The position numbers and the translations under genes were made by a program. Shown one piece after another: positions 9,530 through 17,555 of a stretch of 64,000 nucleotides of DNA. Source of the stretch: Dyadobacter frigoris (GTDB lineage Bacteria > Bacteroidota > Bacteroidia > Cytophagales > Spirosomataceae); contig NZ_SZVO01000018.1 in the NCBI RefSeq assembly GCF_005280585.1, forward strand, positions 117,768-181,767. Reading direction: 5' to 3'. The notes below the pieces were generated by a model that made no database searches, was not told where the DNA came from, and saw only the letters and a list, made by a program, of their open reading frames with translations. The first letter of the stretch is position 1, and every line of letters begins with the position of its first letter.

Positions 9530-11085
9530 ATGGCCGCCCAGGCATTGCCAACGCTGGTGATAATCAGTGACCGGGATAGTGCAGCTACTTCCGGCATCTC
9601 GCTTAGTTCCTTAAGAAGCGCATCGGGTTTATTACCCTGCATATTGATATTCAGGATGTTTTCTGTGTTAAATCCCAGGTCGAATGCAAGTATATTTTTA
9701 TACTGCACATAGCCCACCGTGGTTGTTGTGATAAAGATCAGTGTGACAGTATACTGAGTCACCACCATAGCGCGTCTGAGTGTTCCCTGTTTGAATGCTT
9801 TCACTGACCGGTACGCCGGAGCGGACACATTCCTGAGCGCATTGATCGCGCTAACCTTCGAAAAGAATATTGCAGGCATCAAGCCGGCAATAACCCCTAC
9901 GGCGACCGAAAAGAAGATAAAGGCTACAACTACAGCCGGAGTGAGATCGAGCTTCACCATGCGCTGCATCTGGGGAGCCATGTTTATGAGCTGCGGTCGC
10001 AATGCGAGAAATATGAAGTATGAAAGAAAAAGGGCTGCCAAAGAGATCATGATCGCTTCCGCCAGGAACTGTTGCCGAACCTGGCTCTTTTGGGCGCCGA
10101 TAGCTTTGCGAAGACCTACTTCCTTCAAGCGGCGCATGGCACGCGCTATTGAAAGATTGGTATAGTTGAAACATGCAGACAATATTACAACGAATGCAAG
10201 GCCACCGAGTATCCAAAGCACGGCCGGAGGCATGTGAGGGCCGACGGAGCCAGGGCCACCCTCGGAGCTACGGAGATTCTCTCCGACCACGATGTCATAT
10301 AAAGGAAGAAGTTCGAGCTGTATCTTAGTTTGTTGGTCGGTGAGATTTTCCTCCTTTGCAATTGCATCGAGCTGCAACTGGATTGAAGCCATGTCGGCAT
10401 TTTCCGGTAGCAGCAGGTACACCGAGTTCGAAAACATGTTTGTCCAAGCCTCAAAACGTTTATCGGCTTTACCATTTTGTTCAGCCGTTGAGAACGATAT
10501 CAGTGCTTCGAAGTTGATATGCGAAAAGAAGGGAACGTCCTTGATGATACCGGTCACCTGGTAATCGAGTGTATCGAATTTGATCGCTTTGCCGAGAGCA
10601 GATTCGTTACCGAACAACTTTTTCGCTGCGGTCTCCGTCAGAACGATCGAGTGAGGATCTTTCAGTGCCGTTTCGGGATTGCCTTCCAGCATCGGAAATG
10701 TAAATATCCTCAACAGCGACGGCTCCGCCCAGAAGCCCTTGATCGGAAGAATTTTGTCGCCAACCTTAGCATCCTGTGAAAAGTCATTTCGCATAATAGC
10801 TACTTCTTCTATACCGGTTACTTTCTCCCGGATAAGCTTTCCGGTCTTTATCGATGTCGATGCAAACTTGCCGCCTTGTTCACTCTGGAAAGTCGCTACG
10901 TTGGTGATCCGATAGATCCTCTTACCATTCTTGTGGAACTTGTCGTAGGAAAGCAGGTCGAAGACAAACGCGATCAGCAGTAAACCAACAGACATACTGA
11001 TGGCAAGGCCAATAACATTGATGGATGAGAACAGTTTGTTGCGCATTAAGCTGCGTCCCGATGTTTTGAAGTAACTTCCGATCAT
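9526..11085 (-). CDS. FtsX/MacB-type ABC permease, N-terminal half of a split gene
   Basis: 519 residues forming the first half of a MacB-like permease. It begins with FKTSGRSLMRNKLFSSINV and a first membrane helix (VIGLAISMSVGLLLIAFVF), followed by a large periplasmic domain. The first FtsX domain with helices carries the signature KEVGLRKAIGAQKSQVRQQF. A further helix follows near the end (AMVVTQYTVTLIFITTTTVG). It stops at TGA in the periplasmic linker, just where the next frame takes over with ATG. The usual full-length relatives are uninterrupted here. Unlike the second permease in this window it lacks the N-terminal prefix domain and an adjacent PadR gene. Confidence 0.8.
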   Translation of the reverse strand: MIGSYFKTSGRSLMRNKLFSSINVIGLAISMSVGLLLIAFVFDLLSYDKFHKNGKRIYRITNVATFQSEQGGKFASTSIKTGKLIREKVTGIEEVAIMRNDFSQDAKVGDKILPIKGFWAEPSLLRIFTFPMLEGNPETALKDPHSIVLTETAAKKLFGNESALGKAIKFDTLDYQVTGIIKDVPFFSHINFEALISFSTAEQNGKADKRFEAWTNMFSNSVYLLLPENADMASIQLQLDAIAKEENLTDQQTKIQLELLPLYDIVVGENLRSSEGGPGSVGPHMPPAVLWILGGLAFVVILSACFNYTNLSIARAMRRLKEVGLRKAIGAQKSQVRQQFLAEAIMISLAALFLSYFIFLALRPQLINMAPQMQRMVKLDLTPAVVVAFIFFSVAVGVIAGLMPAIFFSKVSAINALRNVSAPAYRSVKAFKQGTLRRAMVVTQYTVTLIFITTTTVGYVQYKNILAFDLGFNTENILNINMQGNKPDALLKELSEMPEVAALSRSLIITSVGNAWAAI

Positions 11086-11680
11086 ATCCAGTGGGTAAAA
11101 GGGTCTACAAATTTTGGTATTCGAACTGCATAAGTTTGTTTTAGTTAATGAATTATACAGCAGCAGCCTGATCGGCTACGAATCGGTATCAAAGGTCTTT
11201 GTAACATGAAATCGCTTCACTATATTGTAAGGTAAATGATGAATATTGACTTATATTTTATTACTGATCAGAAAAAATCATGCCTATATCATAAGTGTCT
11301 TTAAATCAAATAATTAACATAGTTATTGTCGCTGATACTGTTCGTTAACGAACAATTTATCTTGTAATCGTACATTTTTTCAAATCGAAAAATGCAACAA
11401 CCTCTCTTCTTTTCGTTCTTATGCATCTCCATTACTTTTGAAGTCAGAAGAGTAAAGAATGTATTACACGGAAAAGTGCAGTAGCAGTATAACTAGAAAT
11501 GTACACTAAATAATACATTTTGTAATGTAACATGGATTATGTTTGCGGAGGCTTGCGGCATGGTAGAAAGTTTGTGAACTTCATTATGCATCCGTAACTT
11601 AGTATTGTGGTAATATCAAGTTACCTGATCAATTCATTGTTAGTAAAGTATGACCTTGGGATTGACAGAGAAACAGGAAA
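11086..11680. other. Intergenic region between divergent genes
   Basis: About 595 AT-rich bases between the split permease (minus) and the acetyltransferase (plus). It should carry both promoters. Only the 16-base palindrome at 11339-11354 stands out; I see no gene. Confidence 0.5.
11339..11354. promoter_or_regulatory. Perfect 16-base palindrome, candidate operator
   Basis: TGTTCGTTAACGAACA is perfectly self-complementary. It lies about 255 bases upstream of the split permease start and 327 bases upstream of the acetyltransferase start, a distance that suits an enhancer-type activator site for the permease. A weak AGGCAT-N5-TTTCT element occurs on the minus strand near 11260-11275, but it lacks the GC of a proper sigma-54 -12 box. 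The binding protein is unknown. Confidence 0.4.
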
Positions 11681-12460
11681 ATGGAAATCAAGACTTTAAA
11701 TCATAACGATGTTTCATCGCTGGTCAGCTTGCAGCCGGACGGGTGGCAGGATATAACACTCAACTTTAATTTTTATACAAAAGTCCCTTTTTGCTTTCCA
11801 ATTAAAGTAATTATTGAAGGGGAGATTGTTGGTGTCGGGGCGGCAATTATTCACAGTGACGTTGCTTGGCTGGGTCACATTATTGTTCATCCGGCTTATA
11901 GGAATAATGGAATTGGAAACCGTATTACACAGGCTTTGATAACTATTTCAATGAATAATAAATGCGAAACTATATATTTAATTGCAACCGAATTGGGAGC
12001 ACCGGTCTACCAAAAATTGGGATTTATTACTGAAACAGAATACTTGTTTTTTAAAGACATTATTATTGCACCAGCATTAGCAATATCAACTAATATTGAA
12101 CCCTATCAGAAAAGATTCAAAAGGCAGATTGCCATAATCGATAAATTAAATTCCGGAGAAGATAGAATGTTTCATCTTGAAAATTATCTAAAACAAGGAC
12201 ACCAGTACTGTAAAAATAACACGACTGAGGGATACTATATGCCAACATTTGGTGATGGCTTAATAATTGCAAATACCGTATCAGCCGGAATTGCGCTTTT
12301 GAATTTACATTTAAATACTAATGACAAAGTAACATTCCCAAAAGAGAACCAGGGAGCAATGGATTTTTTGTATGGTAAAGGTTATAAAGAGGCCCGTACG
12401 GCACGGCGCATGAGATTTGGTAAATATACTTTCAGCGTCAGTGGCGAGTGCTACATGTAG
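11681..12460 (+). CDS. GNAT-family N-acetyltransferase
   Basis: Predicted acetyl-CoA-dependent acetyltransferase of 259 residues. The N-terminal GNAT domain (about 1-130) carries motif A as HPAYRNNGIGNRITQAL, with the Q/RxxGxG-type acetyl-CoA loop RNNGIG, and motif B as APVYQKLGF. The C-terminal about 120 residues look like a second, degenerate GNAT-like domain (GYYMPTFGDGLIIANT, then FLYGKGYKEARTARRM), a known two-domain arrangement. The substrate cannot be predicted. The gene stands alone and is followed by a stretch with a recombinase-like relic and an inverted-repeat-flanked methyltransferase, suggesting accessory DNA. Confidence 0.8.
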   Translation: MEIKTLNHNDVSSLVSLQPDGWQDITLNFNFYTKVPFCFPIKVIIEGEIVGVGAAIIHSDVAWLGHIIVHPAYRNNGIGNRITQALITISMNNKCETIYLIATELGAPVYQKLGFITETEYLFFKDIIIAPALAISTNIEPYQKRFKRQIAIIDKLNSGEDRMFHLENYLKQGHQYCKNNTTEGYYMPTFGDGLIIANTVSAGIALLNLHLNTNDKVTFPKENQGAMDFLYGKGYKEARTARRMRFGKYTFSVSGECYM

Positions 12461-12582
12461 AGCTCAGTGGTACCTTCTGTATTGTAATATTGAAGAAGAG
12501 TTGAAAATTCATCTTTTTCTGAAATATGTACTCATAGAAATGGGCCCCTTGGACGCATATTGATAGGTTTCTTCCTTTGTAG

Positions 12583-12699
12583 ATACTTATACCAGCCGCA
12601 ACGGAAATTTTTGAATTGCAACAACCGGGATTATCAATGAATAAGATTTCCAAGCAATTAGGAGCAGCTTATGGAACCGTCTATAATCATCAAAACTAA
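12583..12699 (+). pseudogene. Relic of a helix-turn-helix recombinase or transposase
   Basis: A 38-codon open stretch between stops reads FELQQPGLSMNKISKQLG and then AAYGTVYNHQN. This fits the C-terminal helix-turn-helix of serine resolvases or similar transposases (G.S...IA..LG.....TVY pattern). No catalytic domain or start is present, so it can only be a remnant. It lies between the acetyltransferase and the left inverted repeat of the methyltransferase unit. Confidence 0.35.
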
Positions 12700-12828
12700 A
12701 AGCATAGTTGATTAACGTATGTTTCCGCCCATTTGTAAGAAAAACCTCAACGTTGCGGCATTTGTGAAGGCATGGCAATAACAAACTGTCAGCCTGGTAA
12801 AATGCTGAATTGAAAAACAAATGCACTC

Positions 12829-12843
12829 GTTAGCGGCTTGGCA
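12829..12843 (+). repeat. Left copy of inverted repeat flanking the methyltransferase
   Basis: GTTAGCGGCTTGGCA. Its reverse complement recurs with 13 of 15 bases at 13641-13655, so the two copies face each other across the methyltransferase gene, 8 bases beyond its stop and 20 bases before its start. Confidence 0.5.
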
Positions 12844-12850
12844 GTCGTTA

Positions 12851-13621
12851 TCAGTTTGCCCGTTGAATATACTTAATCCAGTTTCCATAGTTAATTGTCT
12901 GAGTTGTATTGTCATTGTCAAAAAATGGAGTAAGCTCTTGGTCTAACCAGCTTTCAACTTGCTCATAAGTTGTTTGATTTTTCTCCACCGCTGAAATGAT
13001 GTTACTCTGTGTCGTAAAATATAAAGCAAGTTGCTGTTTGGTTAGTATTATTGAATTCTTAAATCTCTCTTCGGTTATAAAGTTGAAATTCTTTGGATTT
13101 AAATTTTCATTTGTCCAGGCGTAAGCACTATTACGAGGTGGAGAAGGAAATTTTTTTAAATATACATTAGGAAACCAATCGGTGAAATTGTCATTGCCAA
13201 CCATTTCAGCAATAAAGTGATTCTCGTACAGCACAAGCCAAGATCTACTTTTTAAAAGTCGGTTGGCTTCTATTAAGAACTTATCTATGTCAAACCAATG
13301 AACACCCGAACTAACCGTGATTAAGTCAAAGATATTATCCCCAAACGGTTGTTGTTCTGCCAAAGCAATTAAATAATGAATTTTGTCGGAGTGTAATGCA
13401 AAATTCAACATTTCTTGCGAAGTGTCTGTACCATACACATTCGTTGCAATTTCTAAAAGCGCTTTTGTTGAAAGTCCTGTCCCACAAGCAATATCTAATG
13501 CGTTATCGACTTTATTATCAAGATGCAAGAAATATTTGATGTGCTTTATAGTGTTGTTGTGGAAGTCAGGTCGTCCTTTTGAATAACGTTCTGCTGCTGT
13601 CTTTGGGTTAAAGTATTTCAT
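12851..13621 (-). CDS. Class I SAM-dependent methyltransferase
   Basis: 256-residue methyltransferase of the small-molecule (Methyltransf_11/UbiE-like) type. Motif I is ALDIACGTGLS, which binds S-adenosylmethionine. The acidic residue after strand 2 is in VYGTDTSQEML, and the motif II/III region reads FDLITVSSGVHWFD. The N-terminal FNPKTAAERYSKGRP is typical of a widespread group of putative methyltransferases with unknown substrate. The gene is tightly enclosed by a 15-base inverted repeat and has no partner genes, as expected for a mobile single-gene cassette. It has no visible promoter inside the repeats. Confidence 0.85.
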   Translation of the reverse strand: MKYFNPKTAAERYSKGRPDFHNNTIKHIKYFLHLDNKVDNALDIACGTGLSTKALLEIATNVYGTDTSQEMLNFALHSDKIHYLIALAEQQPFGDNIFDLITVSSGVHWFDIDKFLIEANRLLKSRSWLVLYENHFIAEMVGNDNFTDWFPNVYLKKFPSPPRNSAYAWTNENLNPKNFNFITEERFKNSIILTKQQLALYFTTQSNIISAVEKNQTTYEQVESWLDQELTPFFDNDNTTQTINYGNWIKYIQRAN

Positions 13622-13640
13622 TGTCTGGTGCTGTCACTTT

Positions 13641-13655
13641 TGCCTTGCCGCTAAC
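13641..13655 (-). repeat. Right copy of inverted repeat flanking the methyltransferase
   Basis: On the minus strand this reads GTTAGCGGCAAGGCA, matching the left copy at 12829-12843 except for two central bases. Confidence 0.5.
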
Positions 13656-14096
13656 TTTGTAAGTAGACGCAACTTTTGTGCGCTATTACAAGAGTACAAA
13701 TTTGTAACTGATATTCCAAATTGATATTATTTGCACTACTATTTGATTGATAGTAAGCTAATTGTATGTAGTTTGTATTGAATTGAAAGATTGTACAACA
13801 AGTACCGTCTCCCACCAATAAGCTTTAAAAATGACATTTTTATCGGGTCTCAATCTAGTCAACAGACTTTGCTGTTGGCATAATCTCCAGAACTGGACCT
13901 AAGCATATTGATTTATCTTCAATGATGCCACGGAGAATTTGAATACAGCTCACGGTGTATCAACCCAATGGCGAATTATCACCACCAATGATTGGAACGT
14001 AACGACATAGACTGGAAGATCAGGACAGGATCTTTTACATTGTGTCAGAGCCGACTTAACAGCCTAATTGGCCTTCATGTCAGAAGTTGGATTATG
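13656..14096. other. Stretch without a supported gene
   Basis: About 440 bases. One plus-strand piece near 13915-14010 reads ENLNTAHGVSTQWRIITTND between stops and may be a decayed coding fragment, but it is too short to assign. Nothing else stands out. Confidence 0.4.
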
Positions 14097-14126
14097 AAAA
14101 AAGCACCGAGTCTTTACGGTGCTTTT
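14097..14126 (-). terminator. Intrinsic terminator of the PadR-permease operon
   Basis: GCACCG and CGGTGC form a six-base-pair stem around a 10-base loop, flanked by A-run and T-run, so it can work in either direction. It lies 24 bases beyond the permease stop at 14150. Confidence 0.75.
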
Positions 14127-14149
14127 AAGTGATAGCCTTTACGATAAAT

Positions 14150-16858
14150 TTATTCTGAACGTAAACTTTTTACCGGATTTATCAAAGCTGCTTTGATGCT
14201 TTGAAAGCTGACTGTCAGCATGGTGATCATTAAAGCCCCTGCGCCTGACACTGCAAAAATCCACCAGGAAATTTCAGTACGATACGCATATTTCTCAAGC
14301 CAACCGGTTAGAAAGTACCAGGCTGTTGGGATAGCAATTCCCAGGGCAATGACGACCAGAAACACGAAGTCTTTGGAGAGTAATCCCCATAGATTCAGGA
14401 CTGAGGCGCCCAGCACCTTACGCACACCAATTTCTTTGGTACGTTGTTCTGCGATGAACGAGGCCAGTCCGAACAGACCCAGGCAACTAATGAAAACGGC
14501 CAGTGTTGCAAAAAACAAAGCCAGCTTGCTGATCCGTTTTTCATTACTGAACTTTTTAGCGTATTCTTCATCAACAAATTTGTAATCGAATGCCGCCGAA
14601 GGGACTACTTTCTTGAAAATGGCTTCGATTTTTGGCAGGGCCTCGTTCGCGCTAACGATTGGTTTGATTTTTATGTCAATTTGGCTGGCGGCATCATATT
14701 TAGCATCTAAAAAGAAAAACGCACGCTTCTCTGGCTCATAGGGCGAGGTCATGACCATATCCTTGATCACACCAATTATTTGCCGTGATTTTTTGCCGTC
14801 ATAAAATTTTATAAATTCTCCGACAGGGTTTTTTAAACCAAGGTATTTAGCGGCAGATTCATTGATGATCATTTTGGTACTGTCAGTGGCAAGTGCTTTG
14901 GAAAAATCCCGGCCAGCAATAAACTGCCAACCCACGAGCTGACCGAATCCATAGGAAACATCAGTTATGGAAAAATCGTCCGCTACTTCGGGGTCTTTAC
15001 CAGCCCAGCTGAAACCGCCCATATTGTTCCAAACGTCTGTCAATGGGCTTGATGACAACTCCACGCCGGCCACCGTGCCGGTATTCAACAACTCGCTTCG
15101 CAGCACATCCAGTTTACCCTCATAATTGGGATCATTTTTTGGAATTGTAATCAAGCCTTCCCGGTTATAGCCCACAGGTCGATCCTGGGCAAACTGAATT
15201 TGTTTGTAGACGACCAGGGTGCCGATAATTAGAACGATCGAAACGACAAATTGGACAACCACCAGGATTTTTCGAGGTAAAGCCGCAAAACGTCCTAAAT
15301 GAACCGCGCCTTTCAGGACTTTCACCGGCTGAAAAGAAGATAAGTAAAACGCAGGATAAGCGCCTGCTAAAAAGGCGGTTATGGTAATAAAAGCGAGACT
15401 GGTTAACCAAAAAAGTAAGCTTGAAAATGGCAGCGATAAATCTTTGTCCGCCACTTGATTAAACCAGGAAAGAGCAATTGAAATCAACAACATTGACGCC
15501 ACAAACGATAAGACAACCACCAGGAAGGATTCGCTTAAAAACTGGAGAACAAGTTGATTTTTCAATGAGCCAATGGCTTTGCGCACTCCTATTTCTTTGG
15601 CTCTTTTTTCACTCCTTGCTGTACTCAAATTCATAAAATTGATACAAGCCAAAAGCAATACAAAAAGGCCAACAATACCAAAAAGCCAAACAAACGTGAT
15701 GCGTCCACCGGCGGGCCTTCCATTTTTGAATTCCGAATACAAATGCCAATCCTTCATCGGGTACAAAAAAACTTCGTAATTGTATTTTGCCGCCCGTTCG
15801 GCCATGTCTTTTGGCGTACTTTTCTGATAAAAATCTTTGATGCCTTCATTGGCTGTTTCTGGCGAAACATTAGGTTGCAGCTGCACATAAATGGAAAATG
15901 AACTGTTGCCCCAATCGTTTTCATTTTGTTTTATCCAATTATTTGAAGCGACCCATAAATCCCATGGAGAAAAAAACTGCACTTCGCTAAAACGAGTATT
16001 CCTGGGTATATCTTCATATACGCCCGTCACAACCACGTCAATACGGTTATTAATCTTTAGACTTTTATTGATGGGGTCTTCTTGGCCAAAGATGGCTTCC
16101 GATGCTGATTTTGACAGCACAATAGCGTGCAGTTCATTCAACGATGCATAGTTTCCCCTCAGCATTTTCAACGAAAGCATTTCCAAAGCACCTGCTTCGA
16201 TAAATTCGCCTTTTTTCGGCATCTTTTTGTTTTCGGTCGAAAGCGTATATTCCCCGACCCACCAAGCCATCAAAATATGCTTAAAATATTGATGGTAATT
16301 GCTTTTTAGGACGGCACCCATTGGAAGCTGCTGAGCATCTGTTCCATCCGTTTTTTGGATATTGGGGTCTGTATACAATCTCCTTATCTGGGCGATGGTA
16401 TCATAATTTTTATGGTAGCGGTTAAACGAAATTTCATCGTAGATCCAAAGCCCAATGAGCATCGTGACTGCCATGCCCATCGCGAGCCCCGAAATGTTGA
16501 TGAACGAGTACACCTTGTTTTTGGCAAGGTTACGAAAAGCGATTTTGAAATAGTTGCCTAGCATATCAGTTAGTGCTGGTTGTGGATGTTTAGAAAAGGG
16601 TTTACCGGTACCGCGCGGAGCGTGCCGGAGCGGTTTATGAAAAAAAGGAGTGAGGCATTGCAGCGCCGCCCAGCCGTACTCGCGCCGGGCGCGGCTCAGC
16701 CCTGCCTGCTCAACGCGCTTGTAGAATACTTCGTGCAAATCCCCCTGTATGTACTCCAATAGGTGCGGGGCCACAAACCATTCCAGCAGACGGTCAGCCC
16801 AGCGAGGGGGGCGTGAGCCAGCATAGGAGGGCTCGTTCGGGTTAGATTGTTTTCTCAT
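14150..16858 (-). CDS. FtsX/MacB-type ABC permease with N-terminal permease prefix domain
   Basis: 902-residue inner-membrane permease. Residues about 15-85 form the cytoplasmic prefix domain found in PadR-linked permeases (PPRWADRLLEWFVAPHLLEY, then IQGDLHEVFYKR). A MacB periplasmic core follows after the first helix (INISGLAMGMAVTMLIGLWI), then a first FtsX domain with KEIGVRKAIGSLKNQLVLQF. A second periplasmic core and a second FtsX domain with KEIGVRKVLGASVLNLWGLL end the protein at INPVKSLRSE. It overlaps the PadR gene by four bases (ATGA), so the two are translationally coupled. Family knowledge suggests mechanotransmission for export of peptides or toxic compounds. No ATPase is encoded nearby, so it must borrow one or act alone. 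Confidence 0.93.
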   Translation of the reverse strand: MRKQSNPNEPSYAGSRPPRWADRLLEWFVAPHLLEYIQGDLHEVFYKRVEQAGLSRARREYGWAALQCLTPFFHKPLRHAPRGTGKPFSKHPQPALTDMLGNYFKIAFRNLAKNKVYSFINISGLAMGMAVTMLIGLWIYDEISFNRYHKNYDTIAQIRRLYTDPNIQKTDGTDAQQLPMGAVLKSNYHQYFKHILMAWWVGEYTLSTENKKMPKKGEFIEAGALEMLSLKMLRGNYASLNELHAIVLSKSASEAIFGQEDPINKSLKINNRIDVVVTGVYEDIPRNTRFSEVQFFSPWDLWVASNNWIKQNENDWGNSSFSIYVQLQPNVSPETANEGIKDFYQKSTPKDMAERAAKYNYEVFLYPMKDWHLYSEFKNGRPAGGRITFVWLFGIVGLFVLLLACINFMNLSTARSEKRAKEIGVRKAIGSLKNQLVLQFLSESFLVVVLSFVASMLLISIALSWFNQVADKDLSLPFSSLLFWLTSLAFITITAFLAGAYPAFYLSSFQPVKVLKGAVHLGRFAALPRKILVVVQFVVSIVLIIGTLVVYKQIQFAQDRPVGYNREGLITIPKNDPNYEGKLDVLRSELLNTGTVAGVELSSSPLTDVWNNMGGFSWAGKDPEVADDFSITDVSYGFGQLVGWQFIAGRDFSKALATDSTKMIINESAAKYLGLKNPVGEFIKFYDGKKSRQIIGVIKDMVMTSPYEPEKRAFFFLDAKYDAASQIDIKIKPIVSANEALPKIEAIFKKVVPSAAFDYKFVDEEYAKKFSNEKRISKLALFFATLAVFISCLGLFGLASFIAEQRTKEIGVRKVLGASVLNLWGLLSKDFVFLVVIALGIAIPTAWYFLTGWLEKYAYRTEISWWIFAVSGAGALMITMLTVSFQSIKAALINPVKSLRSE

Positions 16859-17193
16859 AGTCCCAGTATTTCAAATTTTCCCTCAGGTATGTCCTGCCAG
16901 AGCTGGTGGCGCATCTGCTGAATTTCCAGTAAGACCCGCCCACCGGCCGTTGTTAAGGCAAACAGGCGCTTACGACGGCCTCCTCGCTCGGTAGTGGCCC
17001 CGCCCACTGAGGACGACAGAAACCCTTTTTCTTCAAGTCGATACAGGGTTGTATGCACCGCACTGGTGGTGAAGCTCCGGCCGGTCCGGAGTTGAAGTTG
17101 TTCCGTAACCGGAACGCCATAGACATCTTCGGTGCTTGCGGCCACAACCAGCAACACCAGCTCTTCCAACTCCCCCAGTATCGTCTTTTTCAT
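16855..17193 (-). CDS. PadR-family transcriptional regulator
   Basis: 112-residue winged-helix regulator. The start at 17193 gives MKKTILGELEELVLLVVAAS, the classic PadR N-terminus; an upstream TTG/ATG extension of ten residues is not family-like. The helix-turn-helix lies around RTGRSFTTSAVHTTLYRLEE, followed by the wing with GGRRKRLFALTTAG. It is the first gene of a two-gene operon with the permease, with stop and start overlapping in ATGA. PadR proteins of this type usually repress their own operon and release DNA on binding a small molecule. The operon has a sigma-54-like promoter upstream, which makes its control unusual for PadR. Confidence 0.92.
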   Translation of the reverse strand: MKKTILGELEELVLLVVAASTEDVYGVPVTEQLQLRTGRSFTTSAVHTTLYRLEEKGFLSSSVGGATTERGGRRKRLFALTTAGGRVLLEIQQMRHQLWQDIPEGKFEILGL

Positions 17194-17231
17194 GAGAGTG
17201 TCTGATTGTTTGATTAGATACAATATCTTAA

Positions 17232-17247
17232 AACAAATCTTGTGCCA
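17232..17247 (-). promoter_or_regulatory. Sigma-54 (RpoN)-type promoter of the PadR-permease operon
   Basis: On the minus strand the sequence is TGGCAC, five bases, then TTGTT. This matches the -24/-12 consensus TGGCAC-N5-TTGC[AT] with the GG and spacing exact and one base off in the -12 box. It lies 39 bases before the PadR start, giving a leader of about 25 bases. Palindromes for an activator lie 53-110 bases further upstream. Confidence 0.6.
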
Positions 17248-17299
17248 GCATTGAAAAGCGTCTTTAAACCAAATACAGCTTGGTAATAGTAAAAGCGAT

Positions 17300-17342
17300 G
17301 TCCAAAAACGGACGAATCATTGTCCAGTTTTGGACAATGATT
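17300..17342. promoter_or_regulatory. Two TGTCC-based palindromes, candidate activator sites
   Basis: Two inverted repeats stand side by side. GTCC-6-GGAC is at 17300-17313. AATCATTGTCCA, a 4-base spacer, and TGGACAATGATT (perfect 12-base arms) are at 17315-17342. Both are built on TGTCC/GGACA. Their place upstream of a sigma-54-like promoter suits an NtrC-family enhancer-binding protein. Confidence 0.55.
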
Positions 17343-17555
17343 GTTGAGCTATTATTACACTGTCCGGTAATTACGAAAAGCAGCCATGTCCATTACCTCC
17401 ATTTCTTTAATGAAGGCCAAGGTTAAAAGGGGGATAAAGGAAATGTGGGAGAAAAAGCAGGCAGGATAGCACAGGCTAGTTCTTTGGCCGAAATTGATTT
17501 ATTTTCGAAGATTTTTACCATCTTAAAGCATTCATTTCTAAACCATCGCCGCCCA

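Noticed and set aside
9791..10216. Frames of about 120 codons on both strands inside the split permease
   Set aside because: They overlap the better supported permease frame, which has membrane helices and family motifs.
12438..12921. Three short minus-strand frames after the acetyltransferase
   Set aside because: Overlapping each other with no motif; only the plus-strand HTH-like remnant looks meaningful.
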